Below, piece by piece: positions 33,183 to 44,400 of a stretch of DNA of 64,000 nucleotides; the stretch's first letter is position 1, and the number at the start of each line of letters is the position of its first letter. Under the pieces are notes generated by a model. The model was not told the origin of the DNA, ran no database searches, and was given only the letters and a program-made list of their open reading frames with translations. Both the position numbers and the translations under genes were made by a program. The stretch comes from Petrosia ficiformis (taxonomy: Eukaryota; Porifera; Demospongiae; Haplosclerida; Petrosiidae), in NCBI GenBank assembly GCA_947044365.1, contig OX345636.1, positions 60,391,537-60,455,536 on the forward strand. Direction: 5' to 3'.

Positions 33183-33836
33183 CATAATGTATATGCATCA
33201 CACTGTACACTACCATACATTGCAGATATACATGTACCTTCAGTACATGTATGTATGTGTATACATATCACACTGTGCACTACCATACTTTGCAGATATA
33301 CATGTACATGTACCTTCAGTACATGTACATGTATGTATGTGTATACATATCACACTGTGCACTACCATACTTTGCAGATGTACGTACATGCACCTTCAGT
33401 GCATGTATGTATTTGTATAGTGTATATGCATCCCACTGTACACTACCATACACTGTTGATGTACACGTACACACTGTACCTTTAGTACATGTATATATGT
33501 ACATGTATGTGTATATGCATCACACTGTACACTACCATACATTGTTGATGTACATGTACACACTGTACCTTTAGTACATGTATATATGTATGTGTATATG
33601 CATCACACTGTACACTACCATACATTGTTAATGTACATGTACACACTGTACCTTTAGTACATGTACATGTATATATGTATGTGTATACCATACACTGTTG
33701 ATGTACACGTACACACTGTACCATTAGTACATGTATATATGTACATGTATGTGTATATGCATCACACTGTACACTACCATACATTGTTGATGTACATGTA
33801 CACACTGTACCTTTAGTATATGTACATGTATATATG
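33183..33836 (+). repeat. 75-90-bp satellite, right block
   Basis: About eight units of the satellite at 31916, with variants (acatatcacactgtgcac and aaccttcagtacatg types) nearest the gene. Confidence 0.9.
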
Positions 33837-35374
33837 TATCCGTAGGATATGAATCAAGCGAGTCACAACCACACCTACTATTTTGTACACCTTAATTATA
33901 TTAGCTGCACTATATGTCTATACAGATGTCATGTACAAGCAGATTATCTGATACAAACATCTCTCTTTAAGATCCTAGTACACATGCATTGTAGTTCAAC
34001 ATTATACATGTATATCTAGTATTAAACAGGCTCAAATTGCAAAAACACAGTTTGTGATGCTTGAGCCAGTGCTTTAGTTGTAGCAACCACTACCTGAACC
34101 TATATTTAAACAACAAGTACATACCTTTTGTATTATCATATTGAGTTACTGATTAGAATGAACAGCAAGAGAATAAGTCAAATATCAATTCAACAATGTT
34201 ACAGCATGAATATGATCCCAGCAATAACATCTCACCAAATAACAACAAATACTATATCATCTAATGATGAAATGAGAAATAGGAAATGTCTAAAACATTT
34301 AGTACATGTAGGTGATGAAGTTATAGAGGCGTGAGTGAAGGGAGTAATGAAATTATGTTTGAAGAAGGCCACTATAAAGTAAAGTATACAATACTAACAG
34401 ACTAATAGTGGAATGGATTTGTAGACTGAGCAACAATATATTGCTGATATGGGATTTTACATAAACTCAAACAATGACATGTACATGTACATAAGTCTCG
34501 GCCAGCTACCCACAAGAAAGGGGAGTAGGCATCTGCTGAAGTACTTTTTACAATATGCCATTAATCAGTCTTCTTAATGTCATGAGGAAAATGTTAGTGG
34601 AAATGTTGGGATATATTAAGGATGAAAGACACAATTATTATAATTCCTATAATTAGTTAGTGATTGGTGAAACTTTATAGTATTAATTAAATTTCTCAAT
34701 ATGCTGTGCTGTGCAGAACCCTCACCACCATGATATGGTAAGAGTACTCACACTGTAAAAACCAACGGGTTATTTTAACCCTCATTTGAGTAACAATGTA
34801 ATTTTAATAAATTTAATTCCTGTGGTATATTATTGTATCTCCTGTTCAAATTCCACAAATTTTGTACTTATAATAAATAACAGATAACAATAAGAATTAT
34901 AATTATAATTATGTACTTTAATAAAAACTAGTTGAGATAAGAGAAAATAGTACTTATTAGCATTGATTTAGTCTCAGGAGGTAACTTTTGAACCAAAAGT
35001 CTACCTCATGTTAGTTTTATCTTGTTCTGATCCTATTGGTACCTCTATTACAGTGTTCTCAACAGGATATAACATCCAAATGGTACAAATAGTAGCGTGG
35101 TTTGCATGCCAGCAAAAAAAAAAATGCAATTAATTAATTATTCATGAGGGCATGTTCAATAGTGTTCTTCACACCCACAGCATTGTTAGCATATCGAAGA
35201 AGTAACGAAAACTCGTTAGTAGTTATCAGTTTTGTGTTTATTTCTGTCATTTTCTGTCACTTTTTCACTTGATATACATTTGAACACTCTAAATAAATAT
35301 AATTTCATCATTTGTGTATTTATTTTTTAATAGTCTTCAATATGCATAACCAAACATTGAATTTTATATAAACC
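33837..35374. other. No recognised gene
   Basis: A block at 34159-34261 after ttgattag reads NEQQENKSNINSTMLQHEYD and could be an exon, but nothing supports it. The rest is AT-rich. 34021-34090 resembles 44390-44430 (gtgatg-ttgagccagtgctt). Confidence 0.35.
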
Positions 35375-35551
35375 CAGTGTTTCCTCTAAAGGGTGGTAAC
35401 ATGGCACTCCCCCACCCTTTAGTCTTGCTCCCCCACCCTTTAATGTTAAAGTTTATACTGAAAAACAATACTGATTGAACATTGTTAACCAGACATCATG
35501 TACCACAGATCCACTCCCCCACTCTTAATATTTATCCTGGGGGAAACACTG
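35375..35551. mobile_element. Small MITE with CAGTGTTTCC ends
   Basis: Starts CAGTGTTTCCTC and ends GGGGGAAACACTG, an inverted repeat of about 12 bp of a type common in hAT MITEs. The target duplication is not clear. Confidence 0.6.
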
Positions 35552-35717
35552 TAAATCAAATGGTATGTGGTTATACCAAATGGTACCATACCATTCAAAA
35601 TAACCTTGTGAGAACTCTGCTCTTAGTTTGGCTGTGGCGTTTGGTGAGAAACACACACACACACAGACACAGACACAGACACACACACAGACACATACAC
35701 ACACACACACACACACA

Positions 35718-36735
35718 GCATCTGTAATAGTAATAGCCTTGCAATAATTTTAATTATTAATTGGAAACGCCCACCTAAGGTTAATTAGGAGAGCACATGT
35801 GCATAAGTATGGTAGGTAAAGTTTTCAAGGGAGTAGGATCTTTTTTAATCCAGTAAGATTGGGCTGTTATTTAACTTCAAGGTTTTGTAAGTAAGTTATT
35901 ATTACATGTATTTACTGGTGCATTGGTGAACAGGACTCTATAAGCATCTCCAGATACGGATAGAGAGGGGAGGGTTGGGATCCCACCAAAGAGTCTTTAA
36001 CCCCCATTTCTGGTTCCCAAGGCCAGACTATCCCTGTCAGGAGTCCAATAACACCAAAGTATCAAAGCATATGTGAATATGTTAAAAGTTAAGATTGTTA
36101 AATACAATTTACATGTATGAAGCTGCTTTAATAATTTAGTTCCATTGAACAACAGAAACATGAAGTCTATGGAAGAAAGTATTCAGTCTATCAACGTGTG
36201 CAAGCAGCTATAGAGTGGTCGGCTGTCTGTCTGTCAGAATACAGGCAATTGAAACCGTTGACAGCAAGCACATTAATGCTGCCTCTGTTTGTCGGCACAT
36301 TCTCTTATTATCCAAAACACACAGGCTTCTACTAAGTAGAGACTGCCCCAGAGAGGAAAGTGATAACAAGCACAAGGCTGCCTCTGTTGGCAAGTACTCC
36401 GAGGGTCTCCCTAAATCTCTATAGTGGACCACGTTATAAGGCCTCGGTATACCGTACATAGTGCAGTCAATGCCAGGCATTCGGGTCCAGCTGCACACAA
36501 GGCTGTAATATGATTTTCCACTAGATATAGCAATAGTAGTAGTAGAACCTCTTGGCATTAGTGGAAGTGTATGGTGATAGTTCTGAGAAGCTTGACAGAT
36601 AATTATTATAATAATTATGGTAAAAACAAATATGATAATGTATTACATTGACAGAAACAAACTGTGGCTATACCACATGGGGCCCCCACAGGGGTGGGGG
36701 CCCCATGTCACCACCTCTGTGGGGGGTTTTTTATA

Positions 36736-36781
<46 letters not shown>

Positions 36782-38419
36782 CATCTGTAATAGTAATAGC
36801 CTTGCAATAATTTTAATTATTAATTGGAAACGCCCACCTAAGGTTAATTAGGAGAGCACATGTGCATAAGTATGGTAGGTAAAGTTTTCAAGGGAGTAGG
36901 ATCTTTTTTAATCCAGTAAGATTGGGCTGTTATTTAACTTCAAGGTTTTGTAAGTAAGTTATTATTACATGTATTTACTGGTGCATTGGTGAACAGGACT
37001 CTATAAGCATCTCCAGATACGGATAGAGAGGGGAGGGTTGGGATCCCACCAAAGAGTCTTTAACCCCCATTTCTGGTTCCCAAGGCCAGACTATCCCTGT
37101 CAGGAGTCCAATAACACCAAAGTATCAAAGCATATGTGAATATGTTAAAAGTTAAGATTGTTAAATACAATTTACATGTATGAAGCTGCTTTAATAATTT
37201 AGTTCCATTGAACAACAGAAACATGAAGTCTATGGAAGAAAGTATTCAGTCTATCAACGTGTGCAAGCAGCTATAGAGTGGTCGGCTGTCTGTCTGTCAG
37301 AATACAGGCAATTGAAACCGTTGACAGCAAGCACATTAATGCTGCCTCTGTTTGTCGGCACATTCTCTTATTATCCAAAACACACAGGCTTCTACTAAGT
37401 AGAGACTGCCCCAGAGAGGAAAGTGATAACAAGCACAAGGCTGCCTCTGTTGGCAAGTACTCCGAGGGTCTCCCTAAATCTCTATAGTGGACCACGTTAT
37501 AAGGCCTCGGTATACCGTACATAGTGCAGTCAATGCCAGGCATTCGGGTCCAGCTGCACACAAGGCTGTAATATGATTTTCCACTAGATATAGCAATAGT
37601 AGTAGTAGAACCTCTTGGCATTAGTGGAAGTGTATGGTGATAGTTCTGAGAAGCTTGACAGATAATTATTATAATAATTATGGTAAAAACAAATATGATA
37701 ATGTATTACATTGACAGAAACAAACTGTGGCTATACCACATGGGGCCCCCACAGGGGTGGGGGCCCCATGTCACCACCTCTGTGGGGGGTTTTTTATATC
37801 ACACACACACACACACACACACAGCATCTGTAATAGTAATAGCCTTGCAATAATTTTAATTATTAATTGGAAACGCCCACCTAAGGTTAATTAGGAGAGC
37901 ACATGTGCATAAGTATGGTAGGTAAAGTTTTCAAGGGAGTAGGATCTTTTTTAATCCAGTAAGATTGGGCTGTTATTTAACTTCAAGGTTTTGTAAGTAA
38001 GTTATTATTACATGTATTTACTGGTGCATTGGTGAACAGGACTCTATAAGCATCTCCAGATACGGATAGAGAGGGGAGGGTTGGGATCCCACCAAAGAGT
38101 CTTTAACCCCCATTTCTGGTTCCCAAGGCCAGACTATCCCTGTCAGGAGTCCAATAACACCAAAGTATCAAAGCATATGTGAATATGTTAAAAGTTAAGA
38201 TTGTTAAATACAATTTACATGTATGAAGCTGCTTTAATAATTTAGTTCCATTGAACAACAGAAACATGAAGTCTATGGAAGAAAGTATTCAGTCTATCAA
38301 CGTGTGCAAGCAGCTATAGAGTGGTCGGCTGTCTGTCTGTCAGAATACAGGCAATTGAAACCGTTGACAGCAAGCACATTAATGCTGCCTCTGTTTGTCG
38401 GCACATTCTCTTATTATCC

Positions 38420-38428
<9 letters not shown>
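35718..38428 (+). repeat. 1,063-bp tandem repeat, 2.6 copies, (CA)n junctions
   Basis: Copies at 35718-36780, 36781-37823 and a truncated one at 37824-38428 are essentially identical apart from the length of the (CA)n run that ends each unit. The unit holds a GC-rich hairpin (catggggcccccacagggg). The third copy stops at ttattatccaaaacacac, where an internal acacac continues directly into a (CA)n run. Open frames inside (36208-36558 and 37271-37621, minus) are identical by duplication and not recognised. Confidence 0.95.
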
Positions 38429-38450
<22 letters not shown>

Positions 38451-38456
<6 letters not shown>

Positions 38457-38680
38457 CAGTGTCAATTGCGACTGACTAGACTCTTCTGCTATCCAGTTGT
38501 CTATAGGGGAGAGACTGGCTCTCCAGACTGCCATCAGGGGTACAATAAAGTATACAGGTACATCCATTAATGAAAATATCACCTCCATTCTAAAATTTAA
38601 TTAAAGATTAGAATTTAATTAGAGCTACAATAAAGTAGAATAATGACAGTGGTATTCTTTGATTTCACTTTGTGTGATCA
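38451..38680 (+). repeat. Direct duplication, copy 1
   Basis: agcagtgtcaattgcgact through tttgatttcac is repeated at 39377-39607. Both copies start directly after a (CA)n run. Confidence 0.9.
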
Positions 38681-39376
38681 CATTGATGAGCCCTACATTA
38701 CTTTGATTTTTATAGAAAACTTTGATTTCTAAACACAATTCATCCCATAATTGATATTGGTATATAATGTGCTGACATGATACGATTATTCATACACAAC
38801 ATCTCTAGAGAGACTCCAGCAGATTTTATAATTATATTCATTATTAGATAAACAAGGGTGTGGCGGTAAAGATATTCCAATCAATTTAAATTGACAAACA
38901 TTGGGATGAACAAAAACGTAATATTAACACAGAACAAGTCACCTGACTAATCAGGTGATGCATACTGAGAGTAATTTAATTATGCAGTCAAGGTTAGGGA
39001 CACACTCAGTACATTCTTTTCCTGTGCAAATAGGCAGTGCCATTGTGCATATTCAATACCTTTAATCTTTATTGGTCCCATTCTTGTACTATATGCACAT
39101 ATCTAATATTATTTACCTAACCAGTGTCTACATGTTATTAATAGTACATTAAGTATTATTGTTTATAATATAAAATTGCTCATGATTTGTTCCTCTAATT
39201 ACATGTCAAAACTAAGTACATGTAAATTGGAATAAAGATGTCTAATATGAGGTGAGTGGAGATAAGGAGAACAATTGAAATACTGAACAGAATAAATAGT
39301 ATTGCTCGAACTTAACACCAATAAATTCATTTTACAATAAAATGCATCAACACACACACACACACACACACACACC
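38681..39376. other. Spacer between direct duplications
   Basis: AT-rich, no gene seen. 39235-39350 (aggtgagtggagataaggag...) is itself duplicated at about 39620-39725. Confidence 0.5.
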
Positions 39377-39607
39377 TACATGTAGCAGTGTCAATTGCGA
39401 CTAGACTCTCCTGCTATCCAGTTGTCAATAGGGGAAAGACTGGCTCTCCAGACTGCCATTAGGTGTACAATAAAGTATACAGGTACATCCATTAATGAAA
39501 ATATCACCTCCATTCTAAAATTTAAGTAAAGATTAGATTTTAATTAGAGCTACAATAAAGTAGAATATAGACAGTGGTATTCTTTGATTTCACCTTGTGT
39601 GATCACA
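39377..39607 (+). repeat. Direct duplication, copy 2
   Basis: About 95% like 38451-38680; see there. Confidence 0.9.
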
Positions 39608-39944
39608 TTATGTCTATATTATGAGGTGAGCGCAGAAAAGGAGAACAATTGAAATACTGAATATCATTTATAGTATTGTCTAAACTTAACACCGATAAAT
39701 TCATTTTACAATAAAATTCATCAATTTTATCTGTATAGGATCACAGTACAATAGATGGGATAACTAGGAACGGTCATTGACAAAAGATAAAAACACAGGC
39801 CTTTTAATTGTCAACATTATCAAAATATTAGGGTCTATAGGCCATGGGTTACATCCTCATATACCTCTGAATGCCAGCAGGTTGGTATATCTGGTATATA
39901 TACCACCAACTAGCCATATGATATTTAGTTACTATGATTTAAAA

Positions 39945-40115
39945 TCTGAATATTTGATGAGGTGTGTATGCAAAATATATACCTAACCACATCAAACGGT
40001 TGCCATGGGAGCATAGTATGATTGAGGAAGTTGAACGCAGGATGAATGGTAAACAAGACACAAGTGTCACAGTAGAAAGTCGGAACAAAAGAATACCAGC
40101 CGTGTCTATGTATGA
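39945..40115 (+). repeat. Repeat inverted at 42975 and again at 43900
   Basis: gaggtgtgtatgcaaaatat, acctaaccacatcaaac, atgggagcatagta and gaccagccgtgtctatg-type sequence recur in reverse at 42975-43155; the first part recurs in direct orientation at 43925-43993. Confidence 0.8.
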
Positions 40116-40281
40116 GAAAAAAATATCATGCAAAAAGTTACTTTTTGAAAACATCAGGCCTGATATTGCACAAGACATGACTTCAAAATCATGTCTATAG
40201 GGAAACAAACCACAAAGTACACATATCACATTTATACACTGTTGGAAGCTTTTAACAGTTAAAAACTTAGCAGTTTCATTA

Positions 40282-40885
40282 AGGTGGTACTAGGGAGTGG
40301 GCGGATGCGACTCCAATCAGTTTCAAAATAGAATATTATATAATATGACTCTAACCTGGTGTAATAGCAACCTTCAAATCTTCCGATCAGCTTTATATTG
40401 TCCTGTAATTGAAGAAATATTGTTAAAATTGCCATTTTTCCAATTAACATAAGTACAAAACCACAAAAGCCACGCCCACCATACATGGCGTGCACCAAGT
40501 ACAATGTATTTCCAGAAAAGTTACGAAGCCGTTTTCTGCAAATTCATTTTACTTTTAAAGTTACAAGAGGCTGAAGAAAGCTGAATTCTGTAGCTTTTCA
40601 CTGAAACCATAAAATTTACCTTTCTAGACACTACCAAACTCCGATCTTTCTCAGAGAGCAACTACAGTTACCCCACAATTGTTTCCCCTCCACCACCCGT
40701 GGGCCGTGTTTAGCTTTGTTTCTGAAAATAAACTATCAGTCAAAACATTTAGGCCCAATAATTATACCCCCGGGTGGGTGTGGCTTCCAAAAAATACAGA
40801 ATGGAACCAGATTGTATGCAGCAAGAAGCTTGCAAGACTAGAAACTGATTGGAGTAGCATCCGCCCACGGAAAAGACTACAACCT
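40282..40885. mobile_element. TA-flanked MITE, copy 2
   Basis: Flanked by TA (40280-40281 and 40886-40887 region). Left end aggtggtactagggagtggg; the right end, reverse-complemented, starts aggttgtagtc and shares gtgggcggatgc and actccaatcagtttc with the left. Homologous to 11999-12611. Confidence 0.8.
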
Positions 40886-41236
40886 TAATTAAAAAAGTTA
40901 ACATATTGTATCTATATATATAATATACGTATACTTACAGTTGTTTAAATCCAGATGTAACCCTCTGCGTAAATACAGGTATAGTCAATATCACAATCAC
41001 TCCATCTTTAATAAAACAAGGTATATAGAGAAAAAAAGTATCCCTATGACTGCTTTGTGGTGTCCATCATTCAGTAATCATGGCTAACTTTATGATGCCT
41101 GAAACACGTCAGCCTATTATAGTTATTATTTTGATTATCTACTCTGTTTACCTTTTAAAGAACCTTGTAGAACTTGTAGAATATATTTCAGGTAGAATAG
41201 CTAGCTATTAGTTCCAGTTTCTACGTAAACTACACA
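40886..41236. other. No recognised feature
   Basis: AT-rich sequence without coding or repeat signal. Confidence 0.4.
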
Positions 41237-41455
41237 GCTTTCTTTCTGCTGGTCTGTAGAGCTTGATCGCGCGTTCTTGTACGCGCCACGCCCATTAATT
41301 GACCGAGCCCCCGGGAATGATGTAACTTCCTTAACTACGTATACAACGCATACTCACGTAGGTGACACAAGAATATAAATAATTATATATAATTATATAT
41401 ATATATAGTTCGAACCCGTGGGAAAGCAATCATAGGGATGGCCCTACGGGCCATA
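41237..41455 (-). repeat. Dispersed CpG-rich repeat, inverted copy
   Basis: Reverse-orientation copy of 28782-29000; ends in gatggccctacgggccataa. Confidence 0.8.
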
Positions 41456-41630
41456 AAAAAAAACCTATATATATTATATACATAATATATACATTGTATA
41501 CGTTTGCAAAGTGGCCGGCACCGCCAGACTACATTGTATTTGTACCACCCCCTTTCTACGTATCTTCAGTTTCGCCTAGCCTGGAGACCACGCCCTATCC
41601 CGCACGCAAAATGGTGTCTGGTGGTTTCTG

Positions 41631-41707
41631 TTCCGTAACCACACCCTTCATAATTATAATAATTATAATAGTACATAATTTTATATGGAGGGTGTGGTTA
41701 CGGAACG
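41631..41707. repeat. Hairpin with 22-bp arms
   Basis: ttccgtaaccacacccttca faces ggagggtgtggttacggaa around an AT-rich loop (ataattataataattata). Confidence 0.9.
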
Positions 41708-41916
41708 GCCTCTGTATTTCTATACGGTCACGTTATGAAAAGTTTTTTAATTAACTTATTTATTAATTGTCACGTTATGAAGTAATAAGAAGTGTAAAGA
41801 CGAGGCAAATGGGCCTCGTCAATAGCTACAACAATAATTCTCTCAGTCCAAATTTTAGAAACAAGCATACTCCTCCAGCTTGCTGACAATATAACCTCTG
41901 GACTACCATAAACTTA

Positions 41917-41998
41917 GTCTCGCGGGCCACGACCTAATCCGAACGAGGTTACGAGGAAACGTTTCCTCGTAACCTCGATCTGATTAGGCTCGCGAGAC
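41917..41998. repeat. Foldback, ~40-bp arms, GC/CpG-rich
   Basis: gtctcgcgggcc...gaggttacgaggaaac faces gtttcctcgtaacctc...ggctcgcgagac with no loop. Related tagtctcgc-type fragments occur at about 42449 and 44714. Confidence 0.9.
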
Positions 41999-42069
41999 AA
42001 CCATAAACTATAAACTAGTTTTATGTGACCAGCACGAATTGCCTAATCACTTTCTGGTCTTGCTTCTCT

Positions 42070-42339
42070 TCACCAATGAATGTTGCACTGATCCCTTTCC
42101 TCTTCATCAGCACCATTTGATGCCGGCTTCATTATGGCAACAAGCGGAGATATTAGAAGGACTATTGGAGATGTTCTCAGTCCAAGATACATAGATAAAC
42201 AAAGCAATGATTGGTAAATCATAGATTTGCCGAAGCTAGTCAGTAGGTCCACCAGAACATCGCTACCCAACAATACAGAAGATATCGCTTCAGTCTGTTT
42301 CTTCTTTAGCAAATTTAGAGAAATCAGCAAATGTAGCAT
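42070..42339 (-). pseudogene. RecQ-like helicase fragment
   Basis: Minus-strand frame with LKKKQTEAISSVLLGSDVLV, LLTSFGKSMIYQ and IVLLISPLVAIMK, the Q-motif-like region, Walker A and motif Ia order of RecQ-type DNA helicases. The Walker A is degenerate (family LPTGFGKS; here LLTSFGKS), and after VAIMK the similarity stops. Only about 75 residues remain. Such RecQ-like fragments are commonly multiplied in invertebrate genomes. The upstream minus-strand frame 42576-42764 may be a further piece but I do not recognise it. Confidence 0.7.
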
Positions 42340-42974
42340 CCATTTGCCAGAGTTTACACACTTATTATAATTACTATTTTCATCACAAAAATTGTGGACA
42401 AAAACATGACCATGACTCTTAGCTAGCGATAGCTGATACCAGGCCTAGTCTCGCCAGGCCAGCCCCTCACACGCTGCTAAGCGGGAAGGGCCTGGTATAG
42501 TATCGCAAGGCCAGCCTCTCACACGCTACGCAAAGGAACATATCAACAGCTATCATCAGACATCACCGTGGATAGTTAATATCTGCTTTTATCACGTGAT
42601 AGTTTGTAACCTGGTCGTCGGAGACTAGGACAATTATACAGCTGCAAACATTCTTGGGTTTTCTCCTTTAATTTATAGATGGTGTCTGTGTGTTTGCCAA
42701 ATAATTTTGGAAAGAGCCTCTGTTTCATCACAGGATTTTTCGATGTGCACAATGGCGTACCCACATTTGTGAATTTTTTTCTTTTTTTTTTCTTTACTGC
42801 AATATTCTTAGTATAAAGTTTCTATAAATAAATAAATAATAAAATAAAATAAAACTTTAATAATTTTTGCATTATAGCTCCATAGTTTTATTGACAGCTA
42901 TAATGCAAACATTATTCTTAATATTCTGTCATTACTACCACTTAACCCTTTGTTCGACTTACCTTAAAGTTTAC

Positions 42975-43345
42975 GCCCATAATAACATAGACACGGCTGG
43001 TATTCTAGCTTTCCACTCTCACACTTGTGTCTTGTTTAGCATTCATCCTGCGTTCAACTTCCTCAATCATATATATATATAAATATACTATGCTCCCATG
43101 GCAACAGTTTGATGTGGTTAGGTATATATATATTTTGCATACACACCTCTTCAAATTTTGAATCAAAGTAACTATTGCAACCAGGAGATGACACAGGCTA
43201 CTGCCGAGCGACTATAAGTTCTCCTAACTACTCCAGCAGCTTTCACGACCAGAGACATCCAGAGCCAACCTACTTGACCACTGACTCACAACAGACCTTC
43301 CCAACTGAGATTTTCAACTCATGCAAGGAGAATGCTCGGACAGCT
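42975..43345 (-). repeat. Inverted repeat arm (with 39945 and with 43735)
   Basis: The part 42975-43155 is the inverse of 39945-40115; 43070-43345 is the inverse of 43735-43993 (shared: tctcctaactactccagcag, gagccaacctacttgaccac, caactgagattttcaactca). Confidence 0.85.
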
Positions 43346-43734
43346 CTGCAATGCAGAAAAGTCTGATGAACCCAAACAGAGCACAACTACTTCCTCACCC
43401 TGAGCTTACCTCCAAATGGTTTCACGGTATATTGAACTCCCTCTTCAAAGCGCTTTTCACCTTTTCCTCATGTTACTTGTCCACTATCAGTCTTGCATCA
43501 GCATTCAGCCTTGGATGGAGTCTACCATCTACTTGGGGGGTGCAATGCCAAACAACCCGATTCCCAACAAGTACCTTCTCCCAGTTTCCTTGCTCTATGG
43601 GCCTCTCAACCTCTTAAGCACACCATTCCAAATTGACATTGCACTCAAACAATACTAGTGAAGCAATGGACAGGGATAGTTAGACTCTCTAGACAATAAT
43701 TCGCCGGTCAACAACTCAAAACCTGACAGAGCTA
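43346..43734. other. Spacer of inverted repeat with unrecognised open frames
   Basis: Two overlapping frames (for example QSCISIQPWMESTIYLGGAM, 43416-43658) look less AT-biased than surrounding DNA and might be a decayed coding segment of an element. I cannot assign them. Confidence 0.35.
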
Positions 43735-43993
43735 GTCCGAGCATTCTCCCTTCATGAGTTGAAAATCTCAGTTGGGGAGGTCTGTTGTGAGTCAGTGGTC
43801 AAGTAGGTTGGCTCTGGATGTCTCTGGTGGTGAAAGCTGCTGGAGTAGTTAGGAGAACTTATAGTCGCTCGGCAGTAGCCTGTGTCATCTCCTTGTTGCA
43901 ATAGTTACTTTGATTCAAATTTTGAAGAGGTGTGTATGCAAAATATATATATATACCTAACCACATCAAACTGTTGTCATGGGAGCATAACAA
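43735..43993 (+). repeat. Inverted repeat arm, right
   Basis: Reverse complement of 43070-43345 with about 95% identity in the central 170 bp. Confidence 0.85.
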
Positions 43994-44400
43994 CTCAAAA
44001 CCTGACCGAGAAAAGCTCACCATCTTTGGGAAGCACAACACTGCTAAGCAGCAATTATTCCAAACGAACAACATTCCAAATGACCCTCAGCTGAATGTCC
44101 CTGGCCAGGATACCAGCGAGGTGCTATGTGTGTTTAACAATTTGATGACTCACTTAGTTCTTCAATTCGCAACACCATGTCACATTTTGCTATGGTCTTC
44201 ATTGATGTGTGAGCCAAGGAATCCCCATTGGAAGTTGTTTTCGGTCACAGACTTCCATACTCTTTTCTCACAAACATATTCACAAGCATACGGACCAAAA
44301 AATCAACCAAGGACAAAAGGTGAAATGCAAACAACCGGAACAGAAACAACAATGATTCTTCAGCCCATAACTTGAAAAGCTGGAGCTAGAATGTGACTGT
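43994..44400 (+). other. Unrecognised open frame, possible element remnant
   Basis: A frame through 44375 contains KPDREKLTIFGKHNTAKQQL and NNIPNDPQLNVPGQDTSEVL, composition of real protein, but no family is recognised and its start falls in the repeat arm. Confidence 0.35.

Noticed and set aside
36208..37621. Two identical 116-codon frames as a duplicated gene
   Set aside because: They lie in non-coding 1,063-bp tandem repeats, and the identity reflects the duplication only; no family recognised.
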